NCBI RefSeq assembly: GCF_011762095.1
Contig: NZ_JAASQO010000010.1
Location: forward strand, 131,903-195,902
Reading direction: 5' to 3'
DNA length: 64,000 bases
From: Parvibaculum indicum
Lineage (GTDB): Bacteria > Pseudomonadota > Alphaproteobacteria > Parvibaculales > Parvibaculaceae
The notes under the pieces were generated by a model. That model did not search any database. It worked only from the letters and a program-made list of their open reading frames with translations, and was not told the DNA's origin. A program made the translations under genes and the position numbers. Below, piece by piece: positions 8,421-17,542 of the stretch. Each line of letters opens with the position of its first letter. The stretch's first letter is position 1.

Positions 8421-9356
8421 ATGGCGCAAGCAGACGCGAATTCCATCATCCTGCATCAATATGACGTGTCGCCCTTTTCCGAAAAGGTGCGCGTGGCGCT
8501 CGGCATCAAGGGGCTCGACTGGTTCGCCTGCGATGAGCCCGTCATCATGCCGAAGCCGGAACTGACCTCGCTGACGGGCGGCTATCGCAAGATCCCTGTG
8601 ATGCAGATCGGGGCGGATATCTATTGCGACACGCAGATCATCCTGCGCGAACTGGAAAAGCGCTATCCCGCGCCGACGCTCTTTCCCGGCGAGGACAAGG
8701 GGCTCGGCTGGGGCCTTTCCATGTGGACCGACCGCCTGCTCTTTCAGGCGGCGGTGGCGGTGATCTTCGGCGGCGCGGGCGATGCGGTGGACGAAGCCTT
8801 CAAGAAGGACCGCGAAGCGCTGACGGGCCGCCCCTTCGACACCGATGCGATGAAGGCCGCCGTGCCGCTGATGATGGAGCAACTCCGCGCGCAGCTCGGC
8901 TGGATCGAGGAGCAGCTCGCCGACGGGCGCAAATTCCTGCTGGGCGACAAGCCCGGCCTTGCCGATGCGAGCGGTTTCTACAATCTCGCCTTCATCCGCT
9001 GGATCCATCCGCAGGGCGCGGCGATGGTCGCGCACATGCCGAAGCTCGCCGCCTGGGAGGAGCGCGTGAAAGCCATCGGCCATGGCAACCGGCAGGAGAT
9101 TTCGCGCGAGGATGCACTGTCGATTGCGAAAGCCTCGACGAGTATCGAGAAGGAAGCCGCCGACCCGAACGAGCCCAATGGCTGGAAGCCGGGCGACCTC
9201 GTCAGCGTGACGCCGGACGATTACGGCCGCGATCCCGTGGTGGGCGTCGTCGTCTCATCGTCGGCACAACACATCGCCATCCATCGCGAGGACATGCCGG
9301 TGGGGGATGTGGTGGTGCACTTCCCCCGCGCGGGCTTTTTCGTGATGGCGGCGTAG
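8421..9356 (+). CDS. GST-like protein with a C-terminal extension
   Basis: The 311-residue product has a GST N-terminal domain (LHQYDVSPFSEKVRVALGIKG, then YRKIPVMQIGADIYCDTQIIL) and a helical GST C-terminal domain ending near residue 230 (LLGDKPGLADASGFYNLAFI). An extra tail of about 75 residues (GWKPGDLVSVTPDDYGRDPVVGVVVSS and on) looks like a small beta-barrel not found in ordinary GSTs. It closes the GntR-divergent operon and has an AGGAGG site 9 bases after the previous gene. The pairing of two GST proteins suggests a glutathione-dependent step with separate activities. Confidence 0.82.
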   Translation: MAQADANSIILHQYDVSPFSEKVRVALGIKGLDWFACDEPVIMPKPELTSLTGGYRKIPVMQIGADIYCDTQIILRELEKRYPAPTLFPGEDKGLGWGLSMWTDRLLFQAAVAVIFGGAGDAVDEAFKKDREALTGRPFDTDAMKAAVPLMMEQLRAQLGWIEEQLADGRKFLLGDKPGLADASGFYNLAFIRWIHPQGAAMVAHMPKLAAWEERVKAIGHGNRQEISREDALSIAKASTSIEKEAADPNEPNGWKPGDLVSVTPDDYGRDPVVGVVVSSSAQHIAIHREDMPVGDVVVHFPRAGFFVMAA

Positions 9357-9370
9357 GCCTCCACCTTCAT

Positions 9371-9455
9371 CGTCATTGCGAGGAGCGGCAGCGACGAAGC
9401 AATCCAGTTCGGCGCCTGCCGCTTCTGGATTGCTTCGCTTCGCTCGCAATGACGG
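9371..9455. repeat. Intergenic inverted repeat, family A (CGTCATTGCGAGG type)
   Basis: The left arm starts CGTCATTGCGAGGAGCG and runs through CGAAGCAATCCAG. The right arm is its near reverse complement, starting CTGGATTGCTTCG and ending CGCTCGCAATGACGG. A second copy is at 50376-50461 and a split copy at 31837-31988. It sits between two convergent gene ends. Confidence 0.85.
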
Positions 9456-9461
9456 GAACCG

Positions 9462-10268
9462 TTACCGCGCCGTCATGCCGCCGTCGATGACGAGTTCGGA
9501 GCCCGTCATGTAGCGGCTTTCGTCGGAGGCGAGGAAGACGATGCCGTTGGCGATATCCGCCGGAATGCCCGCGAAGCCGAGCGGCGCGGCCATTTCGCCG
9601 AGCGCGCCCGCGTCGATCGTGTTGGCGCCTTCGGGAATAAGATCGGACTGCAGCGCGCTCGTACCGCCCTGCGGGATCTTGTTCCAGATGTCGGTGTCGA
9701 TGATGCCGGGGTGAACGGAATTCACGCGCACATTCATCTTCTCCTGCGCGCATTCGAGCGCGACGGCCTTGGTGAAGAGGCGCACCGCGCCCTTGGTGGC
9801 GCAATAGCCCGCAAGCCCCGGCGCGCCCTGAAGGCCCGCCACGGAGGAGATATTGACGACGGAGCCGCCGCCCGATTCCGCCATCAGCGGAATACCGTGC
9901 TTCACGCCGAAAAAGACGCCGTCGACATTGATCGCCATCTGGCGGCGCCAGTCCTCGACCGGCATGTCGAAAATGCGCGCGCCGACGCCGATGCCCGCAT
10001 TATTGACGAGAATGTGCAGCGCGCCGTGCTTTTCCTTCACCGCGGCGACGATTTCCTGCCAGCGCGCCTCGTCGGCCACGTCCTGCGGCAGGAAGCTCGC
10101 CTCGCCGCCGGCCTTGCCGATGATGTCGACCGTTTCCGCGCCGCCCTTCTCGTCCACATCCGTGACGACGACTTTCGCGCCTTCCGCCGCCAGCGCGACC
10201 GCCGCCGCGCGGCCGATGCCCGCCGCCGCGCCCGTGACCAGCGCGACCTTGCCTTGAACCCGTCCCAT
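9462..10268 (-). CDS. Short-chain dehydrogenase/reductase (SDR)
   Basis: The ATG at 10268 has a strong AGGAGG upstream and gives 268 residues. The cofactor loop TGAAAGIG, the acidic VVVTDVDE (favouring NAD over NADP), NNAGIG, and the catalytic pattern Ser (NISS) followed by YCATK are all present. It ends with the classic DGGMTAR. It therefore oxidises a secondary alcohol or reduces a ketone. It is divergent from a TetR regulator with an inverted-repeat operator candidate between them and lies near a luciferase-like monooxygenase, so it may act on that enzyme's product. The frame extends upstream, but the extension has no SDR character. Confidence 0.9.
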   Translation of the reverse strand: MGRVQGKVALVTGAAAGIGRAAAVALAAEGAKVVVTDVDEKGGAETVDIIGKAGGEASFLPQDVADEARWQEIVAAVKEKHGALHILVNNAGIGVGARIFDMPVEDWRRQMAINVDGVFFGVKHGIPLMAESGGGSVVNISSVAGLQGAPGLAGYCATKGAVRLFTKAVALECAQEKMNVRVNSVHPGIIDTDIWNKIPQGGTSALQSDLIPEGANTIDAGALGEMAAPLGFAGIPADIANGIVFLASDESRYMTGSELVIDGGMTAR

Positions 10269-10357
10269 GTCTTCCTCCTGGTTTTCGCGTCCCTTTGCTC
10301 CGGCCTTCTTCAAGGGGCCGGATGCACCAACGGCTCTTATACGCCGCGGCAACGGAC

Positions 10358-10396
10358 CTATACCACAGACTTGCAGGAAATTGGACTGTGGTCTAG
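10358..10396. promoter_or_regulatory. Inverted-repeat operator candidate between SDR and TetR genes
   Basis: CTATACCACAG at 10358-10368 and CTGTGGTCTAG at 10386-10396 are inverted copies matching at 10 of 11 positions, with a 17-base gap. It lies in the 209-base divergent spacer, about 90 bases before each start, so it may be bound by the TetR protein encoded at 10478. Confidence 0.55.
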
Positions 10397-10477
10397 TTTT
10401 GTTGCCGGGAAACACGCCCCCGGGGAGACATGGCGAGATGCCGGGACCGGCGACGCCGCAGGGAGGATCGACACGCA

Positions 10478-11077
10478 ATGGCCGACGCCGCGACAGCGCC
10501 CCGCCTGGGCAAGAAAGAGCGCACGCGCCGCGAGATCTATCGCACCGCCATGCAGCTCTTCGGCGAGCACGGCTATGACGGCGTGACCATCGAGGATATC
10601 TGCGCGGGCGCCGGCATCGCCAAGGCGACCTTCTTCCTGCATTTCAGGAACAAGGCCGCGCTGCTTCTCGCCTTCAACGAGGAAATCACGACGGCGCTGG
10701 CCGAAAAGCTCAGCCAGAACGACGGCAGTTCGGCGGAGGAACAGCTTCGCTTCATGGCCGACGTTTTCGGCGAGGCCTATCACTCCAATGCGCAGGTGAT
10801 GCGCCGCCTGCTCACCGAATTTCTCGAACAGCCCGCCAGCTATCAGATGGCGCGCGAAGCCAATGAAAGCCTGATCGCCCTCGTCGCCAATATCGTGCGG
10901 CAGGGACAGAAAAGAGGCGAGTTCCGGAAAGGCTTTCTTCCCGAACTCGCCGCGCTCTCCATCGTCGCCACATGGAGCGCGCTCATCGCCTTCTGGCTCG
11001 AAAACCCCGATATCGAAACCGAGAGCAGCGGCAACGCCTTTCTCGACATCGCCATGAACGGCCTCAAGGCCGGCTGA
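10478..11077 (+). CDS. TetR/AcrR-family transcriptional regulator
   Basis: The ATG at 10478 follows GGGAGG and gives 199 residues. The N-terminal helix-turn-helix covers about residues 12-58 (RREIYRTAMQLFGEHGYDGV, then IAKATFFLHFRNKAALL). The C-terminal helical ligand domain is not assignable to a ligand. It is divergent from the SDR and 60 bases upstream of a luciferase-like monooxygenase, and probably controls both. Confidence 0.9.
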   Translation: MADAATAPRLGKKERTRREIYRTAMQLFGEHGYDGVTIEDICAGAGIAKATFFLHFRNKAALLLAFNEEITTALAEKLSQNDGSSAEEQLRFMADVFGEAYHSNAQVMRRLLTEFLEQPASYQMAREANESLIALVANIVRQGQKRGEFRKGFLPELAALSIVATWSALIAFWLENPDIETESSGNAFLDIAMNGLKAG

Positions 11078-11137
11078 ACGAAAGAAACGACCGAAACCGC
11101 TATCCAAAACACGACAAATCCGAACAGGGAGGAAAAA

Positions 11138-12352
11138 ATGGTCGGACGCAAAATGAAATTCGGTGCCTTTATCGCGCCGTTTCACCCGCTGGACGAGAAC
11201 CCGACGCTCGCGCTGGAACGCGATCTGGAACTCGTGCAGCACATGGACAATCTGGGCTATGACGAAGCCTGGATCGGCGAACATCATTCCGCCGGCTACG
11301 AGCTGATCGCCAGCCCCGAACTCTTCATCGCGACGGTGGCCGAACGCACGAAGAATATCCGCCTCGGCACGGGCGTTTCCTCGCTGCCCTATCATCAGCC
11401 GCTGATGCTGGCCGACCGCATCAACCAGCTCGACCACATCACGCGCGGCCGCGTGATGTTCGGCGTCGGCCCCGGCGCGCTGCCCTCCGACGCCTTCATG
11501 ATGGGCATTACGGTGTCCAAGCAGCGCGACATGATGGACGAGGCGCTGGATGCGATCGTGCCGCTTCTGCGCGGCGAGACCGTGACCATGAAGACGGACT
11601 GGTTCGAGCTGAACGAGGCGCGCCTGCAGCTCACGCCCTACTCCCGCCCCAGCGTGGATATCGCCGTGGCAAGCCAGGTCTCGCCGACCGGCGCGACGGC
11701 GGCGGGCCGTCACGGCGTGGGCCTTCTCTCCATCGGCGCGACCACGACCGGCGGCTTCAACGCGCTCGCCTCCAACTGGGCGATCGCGGAGAAGAACGCC
11801 AGGGAAGCCGGCACCGAGGTCAACCGCGACGACTGGCGCCTCGTCGGCCCGGTGCATGTGGCCGAAACGCGGGAAAAGGCGCGCGAGAATGTACGCTTCG
11901 GGCTGGAAAAGTGGCTTTATTACTTCCGCGAAGTGGCCGCCCTGCCGCTCGCACCGCAGGACGGGTCGGACCCGGTGGACGCGCTCATCAATTCCGGCAT
12001 GGCCGTGATCGGCACGCCGGACGATTGCGTGGCGCAGATCCAGCGCTTGCAGGAACAGTCCGGCGGCTTCGGCACCTTCCTGCAGATGGCGCATAACTGG
12101 GCCGATTTCGCCGAGACCAAGCGCTCCTACGAACTCGTCGCGCGTTATGTGATGCCGCATTTCCAGGAAACGAACGTCAATCGCGGCATCTCGCTCGACT
12201 GGGCGCGCAAGAACCGCGAACGCTTCATGGGCGAAGCCATGGCCTCGGTCGGCGAGCGCGTCGCCCGCCATATCGAGAAGCACGGCACGGAAGACATCTC
12301 GCCGGAAATCCTCGCCGCCATGGGCATCAAGAGTTCCGACGCGGCGGAGTAA
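11138..12352 (+). CDS. Luciferase-like (LLM-class) flavin-dependent monooxygenase
   Basis: The 404-residue protein matches the bacterial luciferase-like TIM barrel: KFGAFIAPFHP, GYDEAWIGEHHSAGYEL, IRLGTGVSSLPYHQPLMLADR and GRVMFGVGPGALPSDAFMMG. The overall length and the long C-terminus (GFGTFLQMAHNWADFAET) resemble limonene-type monooxygenases rather than luciferase itself. It would use FMNH2 supplied by a separate reductase to oxygenate a terpene, alkene or ketone. A GGGAGG site precedes it and a clear terminator follows. With the SDR and acyl-CoA synthetase it could make a route for a terpenoid or long-chain compound, but this is inference. Confidence 0.88.
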   Translation: MVGRKMKFGAFIAPFHPLDENPTLALERDLELVQHMDNLGYDEAWIGEHHSAGYELIASPELFIATVAERTKNIRLGTGVSSLPYHQPLMLADRINQLDHITRGRVMFGVGPGALPSDAFMMGITVSKQRDMMDEALDAIVPLLRGETVTMKTDWFELNEARLQLTPYSRPSVDIAVASQVSPTGATAAGRHGVGLLSIGATTTGGFNALASNWAIAEKNAREAGTEVNRDDWRLVGPVHVAETREKARENVRFGLEKWLYYFREVAALPLAPQDGSDPVDALINSGMAVIGTPDDCVAQIQRLQEQSGGFGTFLQMAHNWADFAETKRSYELVARYVMPHFQETNVNRGISLDWARKNRERFMGEAMASVGERVARHIEKHGTEDISPEILAAMGIKSSDAAE

Positions 12353-12376
12353 GGTCGCGTTGCACACAAAAGGAAA

Positions 12377-12405
12377 GGGCGGCTCCGAGGAGCCGCCCTT
12401 TTTAT
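12377..12405 (+). terminator. Rho-independent terminator after the LLM monooxygenase
   Basis: GGGCGGCTCC and GGAGCCGCCC form a stem with a very short loop, followed directly by a run of T. It also lies just before the convergent acyl-CoA synthetase end. Confidence 0.85.
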
Positions 12406-12408
12406 TCC

Positions 12409-12438
12409 GTGTCACCCCGGCGAAAGCCGGGGTGACAC
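12409..12438. repeat. Perfect 30-base palindrome, repeat family C
   Basis: GTGTCACCCCGG and its reverse complement flank CGAAAG. This is the simplest copy of the CCCGG...CCGGG family that recurs around 24.8, 26.8, 31.6, 38.4, 38.7 and 42.0 kb. Confidence 0.85.
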
Positions 12439-12445
12439 TGTCGCT

Positions 12446-14245
12446 TTAGACCCTGACCTCGCCCGCGCAGATGCGCTCATAGAGCGGCTTGTCGAGCAGG
12501 ACGAACTTGTTCGCCTTCGGATCGTTGAAATAGACCGGCTCGGAGATGGCGTCGGGGTCGAAGCCGTCCTTCACGAGGTCCACCTTGCGGTGCTTGAAGG
12601 TGCCGGTGACTTCCATTTCCTGTTGCAGGCGGATGAAGAGCGGCTGGGCATATTCCGGCAGCTGCTTTTCCAGATGCGTATGGAACTTGTCGAGATCGAT
12701 CCCGTTCTCGCTGACGATCGAGGCCATGCCCGCCTTGCCGTCCGCGCCGGGCACGGCGACGCCATAGACATTGGCTTCCTGAATGCCGGGATAGACGGAC
12801 ATCGCCTCGGCGACTTCCGAGGTGGCGACATTCTCGCCCTTCCAGCGGAAGGTGTCGCCGATACGGTCCACGAAATAGAAATAGCCGAGCTTGTCCTGCT
12901 TCAGGAGATCGCCGGACCGGAACCAGGCATCGCCCTTCTCGAACACGTCGCGCAGGATCTTCTTCTCGGTTTCCTCCTTCTTGGCGTAGCCGTCGAAACG
13001 GCCCGTGGGACGCTCCGGATCGTCGATGATCTGGCCGAGCGCCTCGCCCGCCTCCATCGGCTCGGCCCGGATGCAGAACCCGTCCGCGCCGCGCACCGGC
13101 TTTTCGTTCTCGATGTCGAACTTGACGATCTCGACATTGAACTTGTCCTTCGCCCAGCCCGGAATGCGGCCGACCGCGCCCACCGTGCCGTCGAAATTCA
13201 TCAGCGCCACATTGCCTTCCGTCGCGCCGTAGAATTCCAGAACGCGGGGAATGCGGAAGCGGGTCTGGAACTCCTCCCAGATTTCCGGACGCAGCCCGTT
13301 ACCCACGGCAAGGCGCAGCTTGTGCTTGCGCTCGTTCTTGTTGGGCTCGGTATTGAGCAGGTAGCGGCAAAGCTCGCCGATGTACTGGAAGAGCGTCGCC
13401 TTGTACTGGACGCAATCGTCCCAGAAATGATGCGCGGAGAATTTGCGCCTCAGGATCACCGAGCCGCCCACGGTGAGCGTGGTGCCGACCGCGCAGACGC
13501 CGCCCGCCGAATGATAGAGCGGCAGCACCACATACATGCGGTCTTTCTCGGTCGCATTCGCGCCCGCCGAGAAGGCGGCCATCATGCCGTTGAGGCGCTG
13601 ATGCGGAATGCGCGCGGCCTTCGGCAGGCCGGTCGTGCCGGAGGTGTAGATGAAAAGCGCATTCTCGTCGGTCGTGAGGCCTGCGCGGAAATCGTCCGGC
13701 AGCGGACCGTCGTTGAAATTGTCGAGCGCGGCGTCGAGATCTTCGCTGCCCTGCACCTTACCGCCGGTCGCCCAGACGGTCATCGGCGTTTCCATGCAGT
13801 CGGTGCAGGTGAAATAGCCCTCGGCCAGCTCATTGCCGAGGATGAGGTGGTTCGCGCCGGAAATCTTCAGGCAGTGCGCCAGCGCGTTGGAGGTGAGATT
13901 GGTGTTGATGAGCGCCGCCGTCGCCCCGGCCTTGACGATGCCGAGCCAGGCCATGAGATATTCGGCCCGGTTCTCCATCATCAGCGCCACGACGTCGCCC
14001 TGCCCCAGCCCTTGCGCCTTCACCCAGCGGGCATAGCGGTTGGCCGCGCCGTTATAGTCGCGATAGGTGAAAGTCCGGTCGCCGCAATAGATGGCGATAT
14101 TGTCCGGTTTTTCCTCTGCCAGCTTCTCCACGATATCGGCGAAGGTGGTGGACTTGTCCTTGCCGAGATCGCCCATGCGCTTCAGCGTCCTGAGCGCCGC
14201 GCGCACGAAAATGATCTCATTGCGAATACGATTGAAAAGACCCAT
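12446..14245 (-). CDS. Long-chain or very-long-chain acyl-CoA synthetase (FATP-like)
   Basis: The ATG at 14245 gives 599 residues. The AMP-binding motif FIYTSGTTGLPKAARI, the second motif FYGATEGNVALMNFDG, the YFYFVDRIGDTFRWKGENV segment and the C-terminal TGTFKHRKVDLVKDGFD all match the adenylate-forming family, closest to the fatty-acid-transport-protein branch. The enzyme activates a carboxylic acid with ATP and CoA at the membrane. Upstream in-frame ATGs exist at 14287 and 14269, but MGLFNRIRNE starts the conserved part. It is convergent with the LLM monooxygenase gene. Confidence 0.9.
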   Translation of the reverse strand: MGLFNRIRNEIIFVRAALRTLKRMGDLGKDKSTTFADIVEKLAEEKPDNIAIYCGDRTFTYRDYNGAANRYARWVKAQGLGQGDVVALMMENRAEYLMAWLGIVKAGATAALINTNLTSNALAHCLKISGANHLILGNELAEGYFTCTDCMETPMTVWATGGKVQGSEDLDAALDNFNDGPLPDDFRAGLTTDENALFIYTSGTTGLPKAARIPHQRLNGMMAAFSAGANATEKDRMYVVLPLYHSAGGVCAVGTTLTVGGSVILRRKFSAHHFWDDCVQYKATLFQYIGELCRYLLNTEPNKNERKHKLRLAVGNGLRPEIWEEFQTRFRIPRVLEFYGATEGNVALMNFDGTVGAVGRIPGWAKDKFNVEIVKFDIENEKPVRGADGFCIRAEPMEAGEALGQIIDDPERPTGRFDGYAKKEETEKKILRDVFEKGDAWFRSGDLLKQDKLGYFYFVDRIGDTFRWKGENVATSEVAEAMSVYPGIQEANVYGVAVPGADGKAGMASIVSENGIDLDKFHTHLEKQLPEYAQPLFIRLQQEMEVTGTFKHRKVDLVKDGFDPDAISEPVYFNDPKANKFVLLDKPLYERICAGEVRV

Positions 14246-14427
14246 TCCCTGTTCCCTATTTGCGGCCATCCCCCTCCGATGAGCCACTCATTTGGCGTTT
14301 GAGGAATGTTATGCCCGCCCGCCGACAAGGACGTCAAGAAAAGCAGGAAAACGCTGGGAAAAGGCTCACACGAGCCTTGGCCCATAGCCTGGCGGCCAAT
14401 CGCGGGGAGATAGAGAAAAACGCCCGC

Positions 14428-15282
14428 CTAGCGGAACAGCAGGATCGGGACCTTGCAGGCGCGCAGCATCTCGCTGGTGGTGGAGCCGATGATCAGCGTG
14501 CGGATGCGCGAATGGCCATAGGCGCCCATGACGACGAGGCCGATACCGGCCTCCTCCACCTCGCGGGCAATGACGGCCTCCGCCTGGCCCTGAACCAGTT
14601 TCGCGTGCACCTCATAGCCCGCCCCGCCGAGCAGCGCGCGGGCATCCTCCAGCCGCTTCGCGGCCTCGGAATCTTCCGCCCCGACGGTGAGGAGGTGGCA
14701 TTCGAGCCCGGCGAAGATCGGGCTGCGCGACACATAATCCACCGCCTTCATGGCGCTGGTGCCGCCATCATAGGCGATCAGGAAACGCTCGATGGGCTTG
14801 AAGGCGCGCGAGGCCACGAAGACCGGCTTCACGCTCGAACGCACGATCCGTTCGAGATTGGAGCCGAGATGCGGTTTGGCGAAATCCGCCGCCTCGCCGC
14901 GCTTGCCGACCATCACCATATCGGCATCGGCCTCGCTCGCGGCGACTTCCTCCACGAGATCGCCGATGCGCAACTGCGCGGTGACGCTTGCAACACCGTC
15001 CTTTTCGAGGATGGCGGTCGCATCGTCCAGAATGGCCCGGCCCTGCTTCTGCGCAAGCTTGGCGCGGGCGACATCGAGCTCGGCGAGCTCTTCCAGCAGC
15101 GAGGTCCGCGCACCGAGCCCGACGGCGCCGCTGAGATCGGACGGCGTACCGAAGGGTGCGCGCCGCCCGAGCACATGCAGAAGCTCGACCGAGGCGCCCG
15201 CCCGCGTCGCCGCCCATGCGGCGTGGTCGCACACGCTTTGCGAATAGATGGAACCGTCCACCAGAGCGACGAACTTTGTCAA
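14428..15282 (-). CDS. Tandem-domain universal stress protein (UspA family)
   Basis: Two Usp folds are visible: residues 1-140 (FVALVDGSIYSQSVCDHA ... DMVMVGKRG) and about 150-284 (RFLIAYDGGTSAMKAVDYV ... VVMGAYGHSRIRTLIIGSTT). The second has the ATP-binding GxxGxxxxxxxxGS-like motif. The preferred start is a TTG at 15282 after GGGGG; an ATG at 15366 in the same frame adds 28 residues that do not look like the family. It follows a SulP anion transporter gene on the same strand, a common pairing, and may adjust its activity. Confidence 0.85.
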   Translation of the reverse strand: MTKFVALVDGSIYSQSVCDHAAWAATRAGASVELLHVLGRRAPFGTPSDLSGAVGLGARTSLLEELAELDVARAKLAQKQGRAILDDATAILEKDGVASVTAQLRIGDLVEEVAASEADADMVMVGKRGEAADFAKPHLGSNLERIVRSSVKPVFVASRAFKPIERFLIAYDGGTSAMKAVDYVSRSPIFAGLECHLLTVGAEDSEAAKRLEDARALLGGAGYEVHAKLVQGQAEAVIAREVEEAGIGLVVMGAYGHSRIRTLIIGSTTSEMLRACKVPILLFR

Positions 15283-15391
15283 AACGCTTACCCCCAGATC
15301 CGATCTTGTGGAGCATGGCCGGCCAGGCGGCGGATGCCCCGTTTCATTGGGTCGCGAACCCGGCAAACGGGCGCGCGGCAGGCCGAAGACG

Positions 15392-16876
15392 TCAATGGCC
15401 CATCAGCTTTTCCAGCGCGCCCGGCTGGTCGTGAATGGCGAGCCTGTCGACGATGGTCTCGCTGGCTTCGTTGAGGCCGATGATTTCGACCTCCGCGCCC
15501 TCGCGGCGGAATTTCAGCACGATCATGTCGAGCGCCGCGACGCTGGAAATATCCCAGATATGCGCGTGGCTGACATCGATCACGACCCGCTCCAGCACCT
15601 CCTTGAAATCGAAGGAGCCGGTGAAATCCTCCGACGAGGCAAAGAAGATCTGCCCCTCGACAGTATAGACCCGCTCCCGCCCGTCCGCGGACAGGGTGGA
15701 GGTGACGCGGAAGATCTGCGCAATCTTCCAGGCAAAGAAGAGCCCCGACAGCAGCACGCCCACCAGCACGCCGATGGCAAGATTATGCGTGCCGACCACG
15801 GTCACGACGGTGGCGAGCATCACCACCGACGAAGACCTCGGATGATCGCGCAGATTGCGGATCGAGGACCAGCTGAAGGTGCCGATCGAGACCATGATCA
15901 TGATGGCGACGAGCGCCGCCATCGGGATCTGTTTCACATAGTCGCCGAGCCCGACAATGAGGATCAGCAGGAAAACGCCCGCGCTGAAGGTGGAAAGCCG
16001 CCCGCGCCCGCCCGATTTCACATTGATCATGGACTGGCCGATCATGGCGCAGCCCGCCATTCCGCCGATGAACCCGGTGCAGAAATTGGCGACGCCCTGG
16101 CCGACGCATTCGCGGTTCTTGTCGCTCGGCGTGTCGGTGAGATCGTCGATGATGGAGGCCGTCATCAGCGATTCCAGCAGGCCCACCGCCGCCACGCCTG
16201 CCGAATAGGGCAGGATGATGAGCAGCGTTTCGACGGTCAGCGGGATCTGCGGCAGCAGGAACACCGGCAAGGCGTCCGGCAGCTCGCCCATATCGCCCAC
16301 CGTCCTGAGATCGAAACCGAAATAGAGCGTCACCGCCGTCAGCACGATGATGCAGACAAGCGGCGAGGGGACGGCTTTCGTCAGGCGCGGAAAGAGATAG
16401 ATGATGCCGAGCCCGGCCGCGACCATGACATAGGTGAGCTGCGGCACGCCCATCAGCTCCGGCAATTGCGCCATGAAGATGAGAATGGCGAGCGCATTGA
16501 CGAAACCCGTCATCACCGAGCGTGAAACGAAGCGCATGAAATTGCCGAGCTTCAGATAGCCCGCGGCCACCTGCAGCACGCCGGCCAGCACCGTGGCGGC
16601 GAGGAGATATTGAAGCCCGTGCTCCCTGACCAGCGTCCCCATGAGAACGGCGGTGGCGGCGGTCGCCGCCGAAATCATCCCGGGCCGTCCGCCGGTGAAG
16701 GCGACGATGCAGGCGATGGAGAAGGACGCGTAGAGGCCGACCTTGGGATCGACGCCCGCGATGATGGAAAAGGCGATGGCTTCCGGAATAAGCGCCAGCG
16801 CCACGACGAGCCCGGCCAGCAGGTCCGCCCGGATATTGCCGAACCACTCATGACGATACGCAACTGAACTGAACAT
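15392..16876 (-). CDS. SulP-family inorganic anion transporter with STAS domain
   Basis: The 494-residue protein has about ten to twelve membrane segments. Family signatures include [20 protein letters not shown] at the start, [19 protein letters not shown], and [16 protein letters not shown] cytoplasmic STAS domain occupies the last 110 residues ([16 protein letters not shown] ... [15 protein letters not shown]). The family moves sulfate, bicarbonate or other anions with protons or sodium. The substrate is uncertain; several nearby genes concern sulfur, but SulP members beside UspA are often bicarbonate carriers. It is the first gene of a probable two-gene unit with UspA. Confidence 0.92.
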   Translation of the reverse strand: MFSSVAYRHEWFGNIRADLLAGLVVALALIPEAIAFSIIAGVDPKVGLYASFSIACIVAFTGGRPGMISAATAATAVLMGTLVREHGLQYLLAATVLAGVLQVAAGYLKLGNFMRFVSRSVMTGFVNALAILIFMAQLPELMGVPQLTYVMVAAGLGIIYLFPRLTKAVPSPLVCIIVLTAVTLYFGFDLRTVGDMGELPDALPVFLLPQIPLTVETLLIILPYSAGVAAVGLLESLMTASIIDDLTDTPSDKNRECVGQGVANFCTGFIGGMAGCAMIGQSMINVKSGGRGRLSTFSAGVFLLILIVGLGDYVKQIPMAALVAIMIMVSIGTFSWSSIRNLRDHPRSSSVVMLATVVTVVGTHNLAIGVLVGVLLSGLFFAWKIAQIFRVTSTLSADGRERVYTVEGQIFFASSEDFTGSFDFKEVLERVVIDVSHAHIWDISSVAALDMIVLKFRREGAEVEIIGLNEASETIVDRLAIHDQPGALEKLMGH

Positions 16877-17124
16877 GGGTCTCCCGATTGAGGCATAGCG
16901 GGACGGATCGGATAAGCGGTCCGCTGCACGCGCCTGTCATTTCAATGGGGTTGTCCGGCGGATCGGCGGCCGGAAGAGCCACCCGGCGAGAACCCGGGTC
17001 CAAGGTGAGGCGCCTTTCTAGCGCTCCTTATGCTGCGACGCAACATGGGCCCCGCCCATTCGGCTCATTTCCGCGAAAAAGACGGCCGTGCTATGTCCGG
17101 ACGGAGACAAAACGGGACAGCGCA

Positions 17125-17412
17125 ATGGACGATCAGGGAGAAATCATACTCGACGTGATGGGGCAGCAATGCCCGCTCCCCGTGCTGCGCGCGCGCAAGC
17201 GCCTGCTGCGGCTCGACCCCGGCCGATTGCTCCGCGTGTTCGCAACCGACCCGGTGGCCCGGCTGGACATGCCGCATTTCTGCGCCGAGGCGGGCCATGA
17301 ATTGCTGGAAGTCCGCGACAGGGGCACCTGGCTCGAATTCCTGATCCGGCGGGGCGAGAATGTGCGCGAGCCGGACGAGGATATCCTGTCGAAGCCGGTG
17401 CGGGGTTTGTAG
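17125..17412 (+). CDS. TusA/SirA-like sulfurtransferase
   Basis: The ATG at 17125 gives 95 residues. The active-site CPLPVLRARKRL matches the CPxP motif of the TusA family, in which the cysteine carries a persulfide for tRNA thiolation or other sulfur relay. The usual two-layer sandwich length (about 75-80 residues) is extended by a short acidic tail (VREPDEDILSKP). It stands alone, divergent from SulP with a 248-base spacer in which I see no clear operator. Confidence 0.88.
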   Translation: MDDQGEIILDVMGQQCPLPVLRARKRLLRLDPGRLLRVFATDPVARLDMPHFCAEAGHELLEVRDRGTWLEFLIRRGENVREPDEDILSKPVRGL

Positions 17413-17425
17413 AAGTATTTTCGTT

Positions 17426-17515
17426 CGTCATGGCCCGGCTTGTCCTGGCCATCCACGTCTCTAAGGCAAGGCGGATGAAAAGACGTGGATGCCCCGCATG
17501 AAGCGGGGCATGACG
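17426..17515. repeat. Long imperfect inverted repeat, CGTCATGGCCCGG type
   Basis: The outer arms CGTCATG...CATCCACGTCT and AGACGTGGATG...CATGACG are inverted. Each encloses its own short CCCGG/CCGGG-like palindrome. It lies between convergent genes and may act as a bidirectional terminator. Confidence 0.7.
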
Positions 17516-17542
17516 TGGAGAGACAGCAGACCGCCCAATCCC

